This document shows positions 1 to 9,145 of a DNA stretch of 39,876 bases, one piece after another. The DNA is from Spirochaetae bacterium HGW-Spirochaetae-4. GTDB taxonomy: Bacteria > Spirochaetota > Spirochaetia > Sphaerochaetales > Sphaerochaetaceae. Each line of letters opens with the position of its first letter. The first letter of the stretch is position 1. The stretch lies in assembly GCA_002839335.1 (NCBI GenBank), contig PGXU01000026.1, positions 1 through 39,876 of the forward strand. The letters are read 5' to 3'. The notes below the pieces were generated by a model. It did no database searches. It was not told where the DNA came from and saw only the letters and a list, made by a program, of their open reading frames with translations. A program made the translations under genes and the position numbers.

Positions 1-957
1 ATTCCCGGGATTCCCTACGAGGACGAACGGGTCTGGGATTCGACCAGTGCATTGGCACTGAGCTCGATCCCGAAGCGCATGCTGATCATCGGTGGTGGCA
101 TCATCGGCTTGGAAATGGCAGCCATCTACCACGGCCTCGGTTCGAAGATCACCATAGTCGAGGCGACCGACGCGCTCATTCCTCCAGCCGACAAGGATCT
201 GAAGCAACCGTTGCTCAAGAAGATCAAGAAGCAATACGAGGCGATATATACCTCGACCAAGGTAACCAAGGTGGAAGCCGGCAAGAAAGCCCTGCTCGTG
301 CATCTGGAGGGCAAGGACGTTCCGGCGACCGTCGAAGCCGATGTCGTGCTCGTCGCTGTCGGCAGACGTACGAATGCGGATCGCATCGGTATCGACAAGA
401 CAGCGGTAAAGACCAATGAACGGGCATGGATCGTCACCGACCAGAAGCAACGGACGAATGTTGCGCACATCTTTGCCATCGGTGATGTCACAGGAGACCC
501 CATGCTCGCCCACCGTGCATCGCACCAGGGCAAGGTAGCGGCCGAGGTAGCGTGCGGACTACCCTCCGCCTTCACTCCGATGGGTATTCCTTCGGTCGCC
601 TACACACAACCGGAGATCGCCTGGATCGGACTGACCGAACAGGAGGCCAAGGCTCGGGACATACCCTACAAGAAAGCCTCGTTCCCCTGGCAGGCCAGCG
701 GGAGGGCAATGAGCTCGATGGCCACCGATGGTGTGAGCAAAGCGTTGTTCGACCCGAAGACCGGCCGGTTGCTCGGTGCCGGCATAACGGGCAAGAATGC
801 AGGCGAGTTGATCGGAGAAGCGGTCCTGGCCTTGGAGATGGGAGCTGTGGCGGAGGATATCGCCTTGACGATCCACCCACACCCCACATTGAGCGAAACC
901 TTCGCCTTGGCGGCGGAGCTCGCGGAGGGAACGGCTACCGATACCATGAACAAGTGA
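1..957 (+). CDS. lpdA: Dihydrolipoyl dehydrogenase (E3), 5'-truncated by window edge
   Basis: The frame is open from base 1, so the N-terminus with the FAD-binding part and redox-active disulfide lies outside the window. What remains is the NAD-binding Rossmann domain (IIGGGIIGLEMA), the second FAD segment (FAIGDVTGDPMLAHRA) and the C-terminal dimer interface ending in HPHPTLSE, the family's catalytic His-Glu pair. Class I pyridine nucleotide-disulfide oxidoreductases of this kind reoxidise dihydrolipoamide with NAD+ in 2-oxoacid dehydrogenase or glycine cleavage complexes. The HPHPTLSE signature favours E3 over mercuric or glutathione reductase. Which complex it serves cannot be told here because upstream genes are missing. 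It converges on the amidase gene that follows. Confidence 0.9.
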   Translation: MPGIPYEDERVWDSTSALALSSIPKRMLIIGGGIIGLEMAAIYHGLGSKITIVEATDALIPPADKDLKQPLLKKIKKQYEAIYTSTKVTKVEAGKKALLVHLEGKDVPATVEADVVLVAVGRRTNADRIGIDKTAVKTNERAWIVTDQKQRTNVAHIFAIGDVTGDPMLAHRASHQGKVAAEVACGLPSAFTPMGIPSVAYTQPEIAWIGLTEQEAKARDIPYKKASFPWQASGRAMSSMATDGVSKALFDPKTGRLLGAGITGKNAGELIGEAVLALEMGAVAEDIALTIHPHPTLSETFALAAELAEGTATDTMNK

Positions 958-984
958 TGTCCACGGTGCCGTGAGGAATGGGTA

Positions 985-1776
985 TCAGAGGATGGTCTTG
1001 TACCAATCGACCCGGCGGTCCAGTTTCACCGAATAGGCAGAGCGGACCGTCGCGGCTTCCTCCAGGTCGATAGTGTACACCCCGTACTCGCCGTCCTCCT
1101 CCAAGGGTGCGACGGGATTACCGAAGGGAGTGAAGATCGCCGAGCTGTGGTCGTAGGACTGCCCGTCCGGTACAGATCCTGTCCGGTTCACCCCGATCAT
1201 GAACACTTGGTTTTCAATGGCCCTGGCTTGCAGGAGCGTGCTCCAGTGGAGTGTGCGCTTCGATGCCCAGTTTGCGATATTCACAATCACGCTGCAGGTC
1301 TTTGATAGTCCCTGGTACAATTCGGGAAAGCGCAGGTCGTAACAGATGGTGAGCCCGAAGGTTGCGCCACCGAAATCGCACGTCTGCAGCTCGTTTCCCT
1401 TCTCGAACACCCGGTCCTCCCCCGACAGGCTGAACGGGTGGGTCTTCACATACGTCCCCAACACAGTCCCTTCCGCGGAAATCAAGGCACATTTGTTCAA
1501 AGCGCGCTGTTCGTCGGTGGACCATTGCACATAACCCATGACGATCGCGATACGGTATTCGACCGCTTGGGTCCGGAACCAATGGAGCGTATGCGCCGAA
1601 TCGGCATGTTCTGCGGTACGGGCGATATCCATGGAGAAACCGGTGAGCGTCATCTCCGGGAACACGATCAGGTCCGCCCGATCCTTGGCCGCACGTTCGA
1701 TGAACTGCCTGCACCGTACCTTGTTCGCTTCCTTGTCTTCCCACACCTGGTCCATGGACACCAATGCAATCTTCAT
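985..1776 (-). CDS. Carbon-nitrogen hydrolase, omega-amidase-like (nitrilase superfamily)
   Basis: A 263-residue cytosolic hydrolase. The superfamily's Glu-Lys-Cys triad is visible in order: Glu in FPEMTLTGF, Lys in YVKTHPFS and Cys in LTICYDLRFPELY. The KTHPFS and ICYDLRFPELY segments resemble the YafV/NIT2 omega-amidase branch, which hydrolyses 2-oxoglutaramate or 2-oxosuccinamate; substrate assignment beyond that is inference. I chose the ATG at 1776 because a GGGAG ribosome site lies just upstream; a longer open frame reaches 1854 but has no ribosome site. It converges with lpdA at its 3' end and lies downstream of the transketolase terminator, so it is probably transcribed alone. Confidence 0.83.
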   Translation of the reverse strand: MKIALVSMDQVWEDKEANKVRCRQFIERAAKDRADLIVFPEMTLTGFSMDIARTAEHADSAHTLHWFRTQAVEYRIAIVMGYVQWSTDEQRALNKCALISAEGTVLGTYVKTHPFSLSGEDRVFEKGNELQTCDFGGATFGLTICYDLRFPELYQGLSKTCSVIVNIANWASKRTLHWSTLLQARAIENQVFMIGVNRTGSVPDGQSYDHSSAIFTPFGNPVAPLEEDGEYGVYTIDLEEAATVRSAYSVKLDRRVDWYKTIL

Positions 1777-1836
1777 GATCCGCTCCCTACAACATGTCGT
1801 ATCGGAAGTATACCAATACCTTCGCATTACGTACAT

Positions 1837-1869
1837 GAGAAAAATGGGAAGCAACCGAAGTCGCTTCCC
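1837..1869 (-). terminator. Rho-independent terminator of transketolase
   Basis: A perfect 7-bp stem GGGAAGC/GCTTCCC with a 10-nt loop (1846-1869) lies 28 nt after the transketolase stop on the minus strand. It is followed by ATTTTTCTC. It separates transketolase from the amidase gene read in the same direction. Confidence 0.8.
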
Positions 1870-1896
1870 ACCGAAAATCCCTTTCCCTCTACGCTG

Positions 1897-3891
1897 TCAC
1901 AGCAACGAAACGGCAGCGTCGTACACCGCATCGGCGGTGATGCCGAAGAGTTTGTACAGTTGGTCGGCCGGAGCGGACTCGCCGAAACTGCGCATACCGA
2001 TGATCTTGCCGTCCAGACCGACATACTTGTACCAGTAGTCGGCGATCGCGGCTTCGACCGCGACACGCTTGGTGACACCGGAAGGCAACACCGACTCGCG
2101 GTACTCTGCCGGTTGCTTCTCGAACACTTCGCAACAGGGCATGGATACCACCCGCACGGACGTTCCGTCGGCCGCAAGGCGTTGTGCCGCCTCCATGGCC
2201 AGCGAAACTTCGCTTCCGGTTCCGATCAGAATGACCTGGGGCCGCTTTCCACTCTCCCACAGGACATATCCGCCCTTCCCGATTGCCTGTACCTGCTCTG
2301 CGCTACGGGCCTGGGGTACCAGGTTCTGCCGGCTGAGCATGAGGGCGACCGGACCGTCGGTGCGCTTGATCGCACTCTTCCAGGCTACCGCGGTCTCCAC
2401 CGCATCGGCAGGTCTCCAAGATTCGAGGTTCGGGGTGATGCGCAACATCGCCGGCTGTTCGACCGGCTGGTGGGTAGGTCCGTCCTCACCCAATCCGATG
2501 GAATCGTGGGTATAGACGTACACGACATGCAATCCCATAAGTGAAGCCATGCGCACCGCGTTGCGGGCATATTCCATGAAGATCAGGAAGGTTCCGCCAT
2601 ATGGAAGGAACCCACCGTGCAACGCCATGCCGTTCATGATCGCAGACATGCCGAACTCACGCACACCATAGTGGAGATAGTTCCCGTTGGCATCTTCGGC
2701 GGAAAATGCCTTGGAACCTTTCCACATGGTCAAGTTCGAAGGAGCCAGGTCCGCCGACCCACCGAGCAACTCGGGAAAATCGGGACCAATCTGGTCCAAT
2801 ACCATTTGCGAGGCCTTGCGGGAAGCGACCTTGAGCCCTTCCTGCTGCCATTTTGCGATAAAGGCATCGAACTTCTCTTCCCAACCGGCAGGGATATCCC
2901 CTGCGAGTCGACGGGTGAACTCCGCGGCTTCCATAGGATATTTCTTCGCATACGCGTCGAACAGTCCGTTCCATTCCTTCTCGTAATCGGCACCTGTGGC
3001 AGTGCAATCCCATGCGGTATAGATATCTTTCGGTACAAAGAACGGTTCATCGTACTGCCACCCGAGCTGCTTGCGGCTCAATGCGACTTCATCGATACCC
3101 AACGGAGCACCATGGCAGTCCTCCTTGCCCGATTTGTTGGGAGAGCCGAAACCGATCGTGGTCTTGCAGACGATCAAGGTCGGTTTGTCCGCGACTGCCT
3201 TCGCCTGCTTGATCGCAGCTTCGACAGCCTCGGCATCGTGCCCATCGATCGCGCGCACCACGTGCCAACCGTAGGCTTCGAACCGTTTCGCCGTGTCGTC
3301 GGTGAACCATTGTTCGACTTCTCCATCGATGGAAATGCCGTTGTCATCGTAAAAGGCGATCAGTTTGCCCAGCTTCCAGGTTCCTGCCAGCGATGCCGCC
3401 TCATGGGAAATACCTTCCATCATGCAGCCGTCGCCCATGAATGTGTAGGTATAGTGGTCCACAATGGGAAATCCATCCCGATTGAACTGGGAGGCGAGTA
3501 TCTTTTCGGCAGTCGCCATGCCCACCGCATTGGCAAGCCCCTGTCCAAGCGGACCGGTGGTTGTCTCGATTCCGGGGGTAAGCTTGTATTCGGGATGTCC
3601 CGCGGTCTTGGAATGGAGCTGTCTGAACTGCTTGAGCTCCTCCAACGGCAAGTCGTAGCCGGTCAGGTGGAGCAGGGAATAGAGCAACATGGACCCGTGT
3701 CCATTGGAGAGGACAAAACGGTCCCGGTTGGCCCACTGGGGATTCTTGGGATTGTGTCGCATGGCCTTGCGCCATACTACCTGGGCCATATCGGCCATGC
3801 CCATCGGAGCACCGGGGTGTCCCGAATTCGCCTTCTGCACGCCGTCCATGCTGAGGATCCGCAATGCATTCGCCATTGTCCTGTTATCCAT
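1897..3891 (-). CDS. tkt: Transketolase
   Basis: A full-length 664-residue thiamine-diphosphate enzyme that moves two-carbon ketol units between pentose-phosphate-pathway sugars. The N-terminal pyrophosphate domain shows [10 protein letters not shown] and the ThDP/Mg motif starting GDGCMMEG. The pyrimidine domain carries [19 protein letters not shown], the usual bacterial transketolase signature. The C-terminal domain follows and length is normal for the family. The ATG at 3891 has a GGGAGA ribosome site. A good promoter lies upstream at 3938-3966 and a terminator follows, so the gene appears monocistronic. The antisense strand stays open over long stretches, an effect of codon bias and not evidence of another gene. 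Confidence 0.97.
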   Translation of the reverse strand: MDNRTMANALRILSMDGVQKANSGHPGAPMGMADMAQVVWRKAMRHNPKNPQWANRDRFVLSNGHGSMLLYSLLHLTGYDLPLEELKQFRQLHSKTAGHPEYKLTPGIETTTGPLGQGLANAVGMATAEKILASQFNRDGFPIVDHYTYTFMGDGCMMEGISHEAASLAGTWKLGKLIAFYDDNGISIDGEVEQWFTDDTAKRFEAYGWHVVRAIDGHDAEAVEAAIKQAKAVADKPTLIVCKTTIGFGSPNKSGKEDCHGAPLGIDEVALSRKQLGWQYDEPFFVPKDIYTAWDCTATGADYEKEWNGLFDAYAKKYPMEAAEFTRRLAGDIPAGWEEKFDAFIAKWQQEGLKVASRKASQMVLDQIGPDFPELLGGSADLAPSNLTMWKGSKAFSAEDANGNYLHYGVREFGMSAIMNGMALHGGFLPYGGTFLIFMEYARNAVRMASLMGLHVVYVYTHDSIGLGEDGPTHQPVEQPAMLRITPNLESWRPADAVETAVAWKSAIKRTDGPVALMLSRQNLVPQARSAEQVQAIGKGGYVLWESGKRPQVILIGTGSEVSLAMEAAQRLAADGTSVRVVSMPCCEVFEKQPAEYRESVLPSGVTKRVAVEAAIADYWYKYVGLDGKIIGMRSFGESAPADQLYKLFGITADAVYDAAVSLL

Positions 3892-3937
3892 GTCACATCT
3901 CCCATCGTTACTGTTTTTTTAGATACTGTCACAAGAA

Positions 3938-3966
3938 AGTGTATATTCTGGAGGCGTTAAGGTCAA
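3938..3966 (-). promoter_or_regulatory. Sigma-70-type promoter of tkt
   Basis: On the minus strand TTGACC (3961-3966) and TACACT (3938-3943) are separated by exactly 17 nt. They lie about 45 nt upstream of the transketolase start codon. Confidence 0.6.
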
Positions 3967-4002
3967 CAACAACGGCTGAAGGAGCGGGAGCAAAAAGTAT
4001 TC

Positions 4003-4611
4003 CTACGACCGGAGTCGCAACCCGGCGGCGAGCATATCCACCATGGTTTTAAAAGCCTGGCGATGGTCCTCGCCCTCCTCCAACGGATAGGTGTCCAGCA
4101 TGAGCACCGAGGCGGTGAGCATATAGGCCGCCTGCCCGATCGGGATATCTTGCCGGAATTCGCCGTTCCCGACAAACCGACGGATGACGTGGGCAAACAG
4201 TTCCATGCTTTCGGGGACCATGCGTTGCATGATCTGTTGCTTCACCTGCTGGGGACACTCCTGGAGAAACCGCTGCTTGAGCATCACCATGTCGGCGTCC
4301 TGCCCGTCGAATTCGCTTGCCCGATGCATCAACACCAGGATCGCTTCGGTAAAAGTCCCGTGCGGCCTGGATTCCAACTCCTGTACCAACAGCTGGTACT
4401 TCTCCGTTCCGATATTCGCGAACATATGGGAATAGAGATCGTCCTTTCCCGAAAAGTACTGGTAAAAGCTGCCTTTCGGAATGCCCGCACGGGCGACGAT
4501 ACTGTCAATGGTCACCCGATCGTAGTGCTGCCGGGCAAAGGCTTGCTTCGCTCCGTCGATTATCGCTTCCCGCTTCTTCGGCGGTAGATTGAAATAGGTC
4601 TGCTTGGGCAT
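4003..4611 (-). CDS. TetR/AcrR family transcriptional regulator
   Basis: A 202-residue repressor. The N-terminal helix-turn-helix is typical of TetR proteins (REAIIDGAKQAFARQHYDRV, then IVARAGIPKGSFYQYFSGKDDLY). The rest is an all-helical ligand and dimer domain with no recognisable ligand signature. I set the start at the ATG at 4611 because GGGAGG lies 8 nt upstream; the GTG at 4620 in the same frame overlaps that ribosome site. It follows the small membrane protein on the same strand after 65 nt. The tandem palindromes in the promoter of that gene are the likely operator, which would make this an autoregulated two-gene unit. Confidence 0.88.
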   Translation of the reverse strand: MPKQTYFNLPPKKREAIIDGAKQAFARQHYDRVTIDSIVARAGIPKGSFYQYFSGKDDLYSHMFANIGTEKYQLLVQELESRPHGTFTEAILVLMHRASEFDGQDADMVMLKQRFLQECPQQVKQQIMQRMVPESMELFAHVIRRFVGNGEFRQDIPIGQAAYMLTASVLMLDTYPLEEGEDHRQAFKTMVDMLAAGLRLRS

Positions 4612-4676
4612 ATCTCGCACCTCCCGGTATCATGATGGCCTTAAGATCCCCACACTCGCTCGAGAATTATCGGAGG

Positions 4677-5075
4677 TCAATAGAGCTGGAACCCCATGGC
4701 CAACAACACGATCGACATAAGTGCTACCGAGACGGTCAATTTCATCTTCTTATGCCGATCGTTGAGGATCTCCGATGCAAAAGTCCGGAACTTGTCATAT
4801 TGGAACAGCAATGCGGACAACTTTATCGAAGTGAGCGACACCAACGTCGCGATAATCCAGCTATACGGTACATCGGTGGTGAACACCTTATACCAGGTGA
4901 ACGCGATGAAGGCAATTCCCACACCCGCCACAACCAGCACCCACCGCGGTCTTTGCACAGCGTAGGCGTGGGTCATTTCCCACCGGTTCCATCTCTCACC
5001 ATAAGCCATCATCAGAATCCTGGTGGCAATTCCGATTCCTGCCCATACAAGGCACACAATCGCGAAATAATTCAT
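4677..5075 (-). CDS. Small four-helix membrane protein of unknown function
   Basis: A 132-residue protein predicted from hydrophobicity to span the membrane four times (about residues 3-22, 44-65, 72-95 and 108-131), with short polar loops rich in Arg and Lys. I do not recognise the family. The ATG at 5075 has a strong GGAGGAG ribosome site; the open frame upstream to 5153 runs through the promoter and operators and is not coding. It is the first gene of a unit with the TetR regulator. By analogy with other TetR-controlled membrane proteins it could act in export or membrane stress, but nothing in the sequence shows a substrate. Confidence 0.7.
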   Translation of the reverse strand: MNYFAIVCLVWAGIGIATRILMMAYGERWNRWEMTHAYAVQRPRWVLVVAGVGIAFIAFTWYKVFTTDVPYSWIIATLVSLTSIKLSALLFQYDKFRTFASEILNDRHKKMKLTVSVALMSIVLLAMGFQLY

Positions 5076-5094
5076 CGTAGCTCCTCCAACAGTA

Positions 5095-5123
5095 TGACTA
5101 ACAGTCACATGACTATTGGTCAT
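5095..5123 (-). promoter_or_regulatory. Tandem palindromic operator, probably for the adjacent TetR regulator
   Basis: On the minus strand two related 13-bp palindromes, TGACCAATAGTCA and TGACTGTTAGTCA, lie 2 nt apart (15-bp period). They sit directly after the -10 box of the membrane protein/TetR unit and before its ribosome site. The position suits repression, and TetR proteins often bind paired palindromes. Assignment to this TetR is inference from adjacency. Confidence 0.6.
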
Positions 5124-5153
5124 ACCATACTGCCGGTAGGATGATTCCGTCAA
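5124..5153 (-). promoter_or_regulatory. Promoter of the membrane protein/TetR unit
   Basis: TTGACG (5148-5153) and TATGGT (5124-5129) on the minus strand are separated by 18 nt. The paired palindromes follow immediately, so the transcription start would fall inside the operator. Confidence 0.55.
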
Positions 5154-5202
5154 GAGGTCTAGAAAAGGTTACTTTGAGCACATAATACCGGACCCTGCAT
5201 GC

Positions 5203-5219
5203 CCCACCCGATTGCTTTA
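5203..5219 (+). repeat. 17-bp direct repeat, left edge of AT-rich island
   Basis: CCCACCCGATTGCTTTA occurs here and again, identically and in the same orientation, at 11486-11502. Base composition changes at this point from GC-rich to AT-rich. It could be an att core, a target-site duplication or a recombination scar. Confidence 0.65.
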
Positions 5220-5284
5220 AATCAGTGGTATTTTCTGTTCGGGTGTTAATATTCCCTTTAAATTATTGTGGTAAAAACAAATTC

Positions 5285-6034
5285 TCATTCATATTGATGC
5301 ATTTTCTTTTGGATAAAATCCAACATGTTCGAAAACTTAGTCTTTATTAGCTTAAACGAAGTTTCATTGAAATTACTGATTGGTAAATACATGCCCAAAG
5401 CTGCAATAAATTTATTTTGATCCATTATCGGAGCAAACATCATTACAACATGATCTTCTTCCACGATCTTTGGCTTCATAACATAATTTCTTATTGTATC
5501 GAATTCCATTTGCATAGTTTCAAGATCTTCCACACCTCGCCAGACACCTTTATCAGGCAATCCAAATTGCTCGATAAACTGGTTAAGAGTTTCATTTTCA
5601 TAATGGGCAAGGATAAATCTTCCCAAACTACTTGCGTAGGCGGGGTAGCGTTGATGATGAACAACCTGCAGCCGTGTTTGAGGTTTTGACTCATGAATAA
5701 TCACACGATACTGATGTTCCAACACTGCAAGAATACAAGATACTCCAACCTCCGATGCGAAACTATCCATCGCGATTGCCGCGATTCTTCGTACCAATTC
5801 CACAGTAACCTTACGTTTGGACAATTCTTGAATCTTTTGACCTATTGAATAGGAATATTTTCGTCGAGCACCCTCTTTTTCAAGAAGTCCATTTTCAACC
5901 AGTGATGAGATGATATTTGCACATGTAGACTCTCCGATCCCGGTTCCCTGTGCTATTTCAGGTAACCGAACCGGAACATTCGCTTGCGCTATGAAATCCA
6001 AAATACTTACTGCACGATCCAATACTTGTATCAA
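5285..6034 (-). CDS. IclR family transcriptional regulator
   Basis: A 249-residue regulator with an N-terminal winged helix (IQVLDRAVSILDFIAQ to about residue 60, including the ARRKYSYSIGQ wing region) and a C-terminal IclR effector domain. The start is TTG at 6034: two in-frame TAG codons lie just upstream and AAGGA stands 9 nt before it. It is the last gene of the island's minus-strand block, 53 nt after the second permease. It probably controls the transport and catabolic genes ahead of it in response to a sugar acid or related effector. Codon usage and base composition match the island, not the flanking chromosome. Confidence 0.88.
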   Translation of the reverse strand: MIQVLDRAVSILDFIAQANVPVRLPEIAQGTGIGESTCANIISSLVENGLLEKEGARRKYSYSIGQKIQELSKRKVTVELVRRIAAIAMDSFASEVGVSCILAVLEHQYRVIIHESKPQTRLQVVHHQRYPAYASSLGRFILAHYENETLNQFIEQFGLPDKGVWRGVEDLETMQMEFDTIRNYVMKPKIVEEDHVVMMFAPIMDQNKFIAALGMYLPISNFNETSFKLIKTKFSNMLDFIQKKMHQYE

Positions 6035-6087
6035 TATCTACTATCCTTAGGATCTTTTATGTAACAAGATGTCCAAAATTTCTAATG

Positions 6088-6921
6088 CTATTCTTTGACG
6101 GATCCCGCCGTCAAACCATCGACAAGGTTCTTTTGAAAGAAGATAAAGACAATCACTGCTGGAATACTCATCAAAACCGATCCCGCCATCAGATTCCCCC
6201 AACTTATACCAAACTCCAACTTGTAGTATGATAAACCAATTGAAATGGTTTGGGTAGAAATATCTAGTGTTAGAATCAAGGCCAACAACAATTCATTCCA
6301 AGCAAGTATGAATGCATACATCGCAATTGCTCCAATCGCCGGGGCTGAAATCGGCACAATAATCCTTAAAAGGATTGTCAAAGGCCCACATCCATCAAGG
6401 ATTGCAGATTCTTCGATCTCTATAGGTATTTTATCAAAGAAACCTTTCGCCAACCAAATAGTTATTGGCAATCCGATAATGATGTATACTATTATCATTC
6501 CAAGATGAGTGTTTAAAAGTCTAATATTTCTCAGAATGATAAAGAAAGGCAAAATTAACGAGACCCTGGGCAAAATCCGACTGAATAGGAACATCCCAAG
6601 AAACACACTTCGACCGCGGAACTTATACCTACTGAATCCATATGCCGCAAGTACTGCGATCACCACGGACAACACAGTCGAACTCAATGAGATTATTACG
6701 GTATTCTTGAAATACTGGATCATAGCTGGATTCTGAATTACAGTCTTATAATTATCAAAGGTGGGATTCTTCGGAATCCATTGTGGTGGGTCGGAGAAGA
6801 TGACGTCAGGTTGTTTGAACGAGGTACTAAGTACCCAAAATATTGGCAAAAGGCTGTAAAGACAAATTAACAAGATGCCGAGTGTTATCAGAATCTTATA
6901 ACGTAATTTTCTTTTTCTCAT
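6088..6921 (-). CDS. CUT1 sugar ABC transporter permease, MalG type
   Basis: A 277-residue inner-membrane permease. A short basic N-terminus (MRKRKLRYK) precedes the first helix. The cytoplasmic coupling loop carries the EAA-like motif (IEESAILDGCGPLTILLRI) about 90 residues from the C-terminus. The end, KNLVDGLTAGSVKE, is highly characteristic of MalG-type CUT1 permeases. The gene overlaps the 3' end of the other permease by 26 nt, so the two are translationally linked and form a heterodimer. No ATP-binding subunit is encoded in the island; a shared MsmK/UgpC-type ATPase elsewhere would be needed. Confidence 0.93.
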   Translation of the reverse strand: MRKRKLRYKILITLGILLICLYSLLPIFWVLSTSFKQPDVIFSDPPQWIPKNPTFDNYKTVIQNPAMIQYFKNTVIISLSSTVLSVVIAVLAAYGFSRYKFRGRSVFLGMFLFSRILPRVSLILPFFIILRNIRLLNTHLGMIIVYIIIGLPITIWLAKGFFDKIPIEIEESAILDGCGPLTILLRIIVPISAPAIGAIAMYAFILAWNELLLALILTLDISTQTISIGLSYYKLEFGISWGNLMAGSVLMSIPAVIVFIFFQKNLVDGLTAGSVKE

Positions 6922-7792
6922 AAATAGTCCCTGTTTCTTTTTTGGTTAGAAAATTCCTCAGCATTAGGATCACGATAACAAAAGCCAACAAAAGTACACT
7001 TACTGCGGCTGCCTCAGAAAAGTTGAAAGCGGAGAATCCAAGTTTATAAATAAACAAACCAAGGATCTCGGTCGCACCTCCAGGACCTCCACCAGTCAAA
7101 ACAAAAATGATATCAAATGTATTCCATGCATATATGATTTGCAAAGTGATTACTATCACAATGATATTTTTAATATTTGGAACAGTAATGTATCGGAACC
7201 TCTGGCTTGGAGAGGCTCCGTCGATCATCGCCGCTTCGTATTGGTCCTCAGGAATTCCCTTCAATCCAGAGAGAAGCATGATCATGAGAAATGGATACCC
7301 TTGCCAGATAGCAGCGAACAATACTGAGAAAAAGGCCATCTTTGGCTGAGACAACCAGGGTTGGACAAATTCACCTAATCCGATTTGCCTCAACAATGCA
7401 TTCATCAGTCCAAAATCCGTTTGAAATATCCATTTCCAAGTATTGCCGGAAACTACCGAAGGAATGGTCCAAGGAATGAGAGCGATGATCTGGACAACTG
7501 CCCGTCCTCTGAATTTCACATTGAGAAACAATGCGACAATCATCGCCAGTGCAAACTGGAAAAATACCGTCACAACCACCCAAATCAAAGTATTTTTCAA
7601 TACATTGAGAAAATCGTACCTTGCCATGACTGCTTTAAAATTCTGCAATCCTACAAAGGTCGAACTGTTACCTATGAGTTTGAAATCGGTAACAGAATAT
7701 GTAAACGTCTTCCACATAGGGTATACCATCAACAAAACCAATAGAATTGTTGCCGGCAAGATGAATAAATATCCTTGATACCTAGTTTTCAA
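6896..7792 (-). CDS. CUT1 sugar ABC transporter permease, MalF type
   Basis: A 298-residue permease with six predicted helices. The coupling loop reads PEDQYEAAMIDGASPSQRF, the EAA motif of MalF-type subunits. The start is a TTG at 7792: AAGGAG lies 6 nt upstream, and the nearby ATG at 7797 opens only a two-codon frame (ATG TTT TGA) whose stop overlaps the TTG. The gene follows the binding-protein gene across a 69-nt gap containing a strong hairpin, and overlaps the MalG-type gene downstream. Together these form the membrane part of an oligosaccharide, sugar or sugar-acid importer. Confidence 0.93.
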   Translation of the reverse strand: MKTRYQGYLFILPATILLVLLMVYPMWKTFTYSVTDFKLIGNSSTFVGLQNFKAVMARYDFLNVLKNTLIWVVVTVFFQFALAMIVALFLNVKFRGRAVVQIIALIPWTIPSVVSGNTWKWIFQTDFGLMNALLRQIGLGEFVQPWLSQPKMAFFSVLFAAIWQGYPFLMIMLLSGLKGIPEDQYEAAMIDGASPSQRFRYITVPNIKNIIVIVITLQIIYAWNTFDIIFVLTGGGPGGATEILGLFIYKLGFSAFNFSEAAAVSVLLLAFVIVILMLRNFLTKKETGTIYEKKKITL

Positions 7793-7811
7793 AACATTCT
7801 CCTTGAGTTAT

Positions 7812-7846
7812 GGGAGGACCGGAAGCTTACATCTTCCAATCCTCCC
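7812..7846 (-). promoter_or_regulatory. Intercistronic hairpin between binding-protein and permease genes
   Basis: A two-tier stem (GGGAGG/CCTCCC outside, GGAAG/CTTCC inside, with symmetric 3-nt internal bulges and a 7-nt loop) sits 15 nt after the binding-protein stop codon. It has no T-tract, so it more likely protects the upstream mRNA or partly attenuates transcription than terminates it. Confidence 0.6.
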
Positions 7847-7861
7847 TAAAAGTCTATGAGA

Positions 7862-9094
7862 CTAATTCCCCAACATCGTGTTCCCTTGTTGGGTCATAAT
7901 TCTAGCAGCTTCTTCAACTGACTTTGTTTGTCCGGTAAGGACTTTTTGCATCTCACGAATCATCATTGCACGAATTTCAACCCATCGGGGATTCAAAGGT
8001 GGAGACTTTGAATCGACTGCCGCATTCATAACCTTGACATACATGGGATCATTCCATGGGGGATTATTCGTTGCTGTAGCTCTTGCCGGCATCCTGATTG
8101 TGTATTCAGACAGAATTTCTGGCGTTGTGAACCAATCGATATACTCACGAGCCGCCTCAGGATTTTTACATGAGACAGGAATCGCATAAGCTACCCCAAA
8201 CCCTTTGGATTTACCAGGGACAGGAGCAAAATCCCAATCGATGTCGGCAGCTTTTTCTTTTAGCATTGGAATGACATTCGACCCACCCATCATCATTGCT
8301 ACTCTTCCGTTCAGGAAGAACTCGATATAATCCTTGTTGTCGTAGTTGACAGCTCCTGCAGGCGAAACTTTATGCTTGTTGGCTAGATCTACCCAGAATT
8401 GGAGACCCTTTATCGCACCCTGTTCGTCCAGCACCATCTTGTTGTCCCTGATTATATCTCCACCAAAAGCCCAAATCATGGGTAATACTTCAGCCTCGAA
8501 GTCAGTTGCTGCTGCGGCACTTCCGGAGATGCCGAACCCATACTGTTGATTTCCTTTCGTCAATTTAATAGCGATATCCAGAAAATCATCCCAGGTCCAG
8601 TTCTCTTTTGGATATGCTACACCTGCGGCATCAAACATGTCTTTGTTATAGAAAACACCACTCGTATCTGCTCGAAATGGAATTCCATACAGTTTTCCAT
8701 CTTTGGATGCTGCGTCCCAAATCGCTCCGGAAAAATCGGATTTTTCAACATTTTCAAATGGCAACAATAGACCTTCGTTTATTAACAGTGGCAGCATATT
8801 GTTATCAACGGCAAGTATGTCCGCAGCCTGATTCCCCACGATTGACACAACATATTTCTCAACTAATCCCTCGAAAGGATACGCTTGGATATCCACCTGA
8901 TTACGATGGGTTGCATTGAATGCCGCCTCAACGACAGGTGCTTGATTGTTCCACCATGACCCTTTCCATACCGTAATGGTTACTGGAGGGGCTTCCACAA
9001 CTGATTCTTTTGCACCACTTGCCATCAGCATACCCAGTGCTCCAATCGTGATAATCATGCAGACCATCACAAACCTCAATCCCTTTTTTCTCAT
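7862..9094 (-). CDS. CUT1 extracellular solute-binding protein
   Basis: A 410-residue SBP_bac_1-type binding protein. The signal peptide (MRKKGLRFVMV, then a hydrophobic core to about residue 29) lacks a lipobox cysteine and ends in ASGAKES. The mature protein begins with TITVWKGSWW and contains the family-like stretch LYGIPFRADTSGVFYNKDMFD. I chose the ATG at 9094 because AGGAGGAGA precedes it. It should deliver substrate to the two CUT1 permeases that follow. The substrate is not readable from sequence; the neighbouring dehydratase and aldo/keto reductase point to a sugar acid or its glycoside. Confidence 0.92.
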   Translation of the reverse strand: MRKKGLRFVMVCMIITIGALGMLMASGAKESVVEAPPVTITVWKGSWWNNQAPVVEAAFNATHRNQVDIQAYPFEGLVEKYVVSIVGNQAADILAVDNNMLPLLINEGLLLPFENVEKSDFSGAIWDAASKDGKLYGIPFRADTSGVFYNKDMFDAAGVAYPKENWTWDDFLDIAIKLTKGNQQYGFGISGSAAAATDFEAEVLPMIWAFGGDIIRDNKMVLDEQGAIKGLQFWVDLANKHKVSPAGAVNYDNKDYIEFFLNGRVAMMMGGSNVIPMLKEKAADIDWDFAPVPGKSKGFGVAYAIPVSCKNPEAAREYIDWFTTPEILSEYTIRMPARATATNNPPWNDPMYVKVMNAAVDSKSPPLNPRWVEIRAMMIREMQKVLTGQTKSVEEAARIMTQQGNTMLGN

Positions 9095-9145
9095 CTTCTC
9101 CTCCTGTTTCTCAGCTTCATAAGCTGTTATGATGCTTTCCAAGTC

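Noticed and set aside
958-984. Terminator between lpdA and the amidase gene
   Set aside because: The only inverted repeat, CACGG/CCGTG, would have a 2-nt loop and no T-tract.
5076-5153. Longer N-terminus for the four-helix membrane protein
   Set aside because: The extra 26 codons would read through the promoter and tandem operators. A strong ribosome site supports ATG 5075.
5203-5219. The 17-bp island repeat as the 3' end of a tRNA gene
   Set aside because: No T-loop, acceptor stem or anticodon arm can be formed around either copy.
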